Positions 22,335 to 22,376 of a stretch of 22,376 bases of DNA are shown here, in pieces. The position numbers were made by a program, and so were the translations under genes. Position 1 is the stretch's first letter. Each line of letters starts with the position of its first letter. The stretch spans positions 1 to 22,376 of the forward strand of contig JAUVJE010000008.1 of assembly GCA_030592355.1 (NCBI GenBank), read 5' to 3'. A model generated the notes under the pieces. It did no database searches, was not told the DNA's origin, and was given only the letters and a program-made list of their open reading frames with translations. This stretch comes from Clostridia bacterium (lineage in GTDB: Bacteria; Bacillota; Clostridia; DUPQ01).

Positions 22335-22376
22335 GTCTAATAGCGTAATTTATTCAACGAATCTTATTTTATTGAA

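Overview
The window reads as chromosomal DNA of a low-to-mid GC, Gram-positive anaerobe of the class Clostridia. This is an inference from four things: the pta-ackA acetate/ATP module, a GatCAB amidotransferase with a cysteine-rich GatB, strong Shine-Dalgarno sites with several TTG starts, and sigma-A promoters of TTGACA/TATAAT type. The species cannot be named from sequence alone. Nearly everything is ordinary chromosomal content. I see no phage, insertion sequence, CRISPR array or plasmid origin.

Region 1 (1-8717, all minus strand) carries central metabolism and housekeeping. In transcription order, an XRE regulator and an orphan URO-D/MtaA-type methyltransferase come first. A tight block follows: GT2 glycosyltransferase, PHP histidinol-phosphatase-like enzyme, gatC, gatA, gatB. 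A separately promoted pta-ackA pair ends the region, with ackA running off the window. Region 2 (8718-10140) is a boundary zone. It holds a previously unlisted remnant of a sulfatase gene (N-terminus fused to a probable C-terminus, with a frameshift in an A-run), a GNAT acetyltransferase, and a tRNA-Thr/tRNA-Val pair with clear promoter and terminator.

Region 3 (10172-14643, plus strand) is a complete drug-exporter operon: a MarR regulator and two translationally coupled ABC half-transporters, ending in a terminator. The two ABC proteins form an asymmetric heterodimer. The first lacks the catalytic Glu and the switch His; the second has a degenerate signature motif, so the predicted dimer has one competent and one degenerate ATP site.

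Region 4 (14807-20335) holds envelope and transport genes: an O-antigen-ligase/polymerase-type protein with a large extracytoplasmic insert, a sodium:solute symporter with a 60-residue accessory membrane protein, and a flippase. The symporter has a 5' leader made of degenerate 8-nt repeats and a G9 tract inside its coding sequence. Region 5 (20464-22303, plus) has an HD-domain phosphohydrolase, a YjbQ-family protein and an unknown lipoprotein.

No clearly new multi-gene system is present. The best leads are the 8-nt repeat leader upstream of the symporter pair, the G9 tract in the symporter, the apparent non-canonical ATT start of the MarR gene, and the insert-bearing ligase-like protein.
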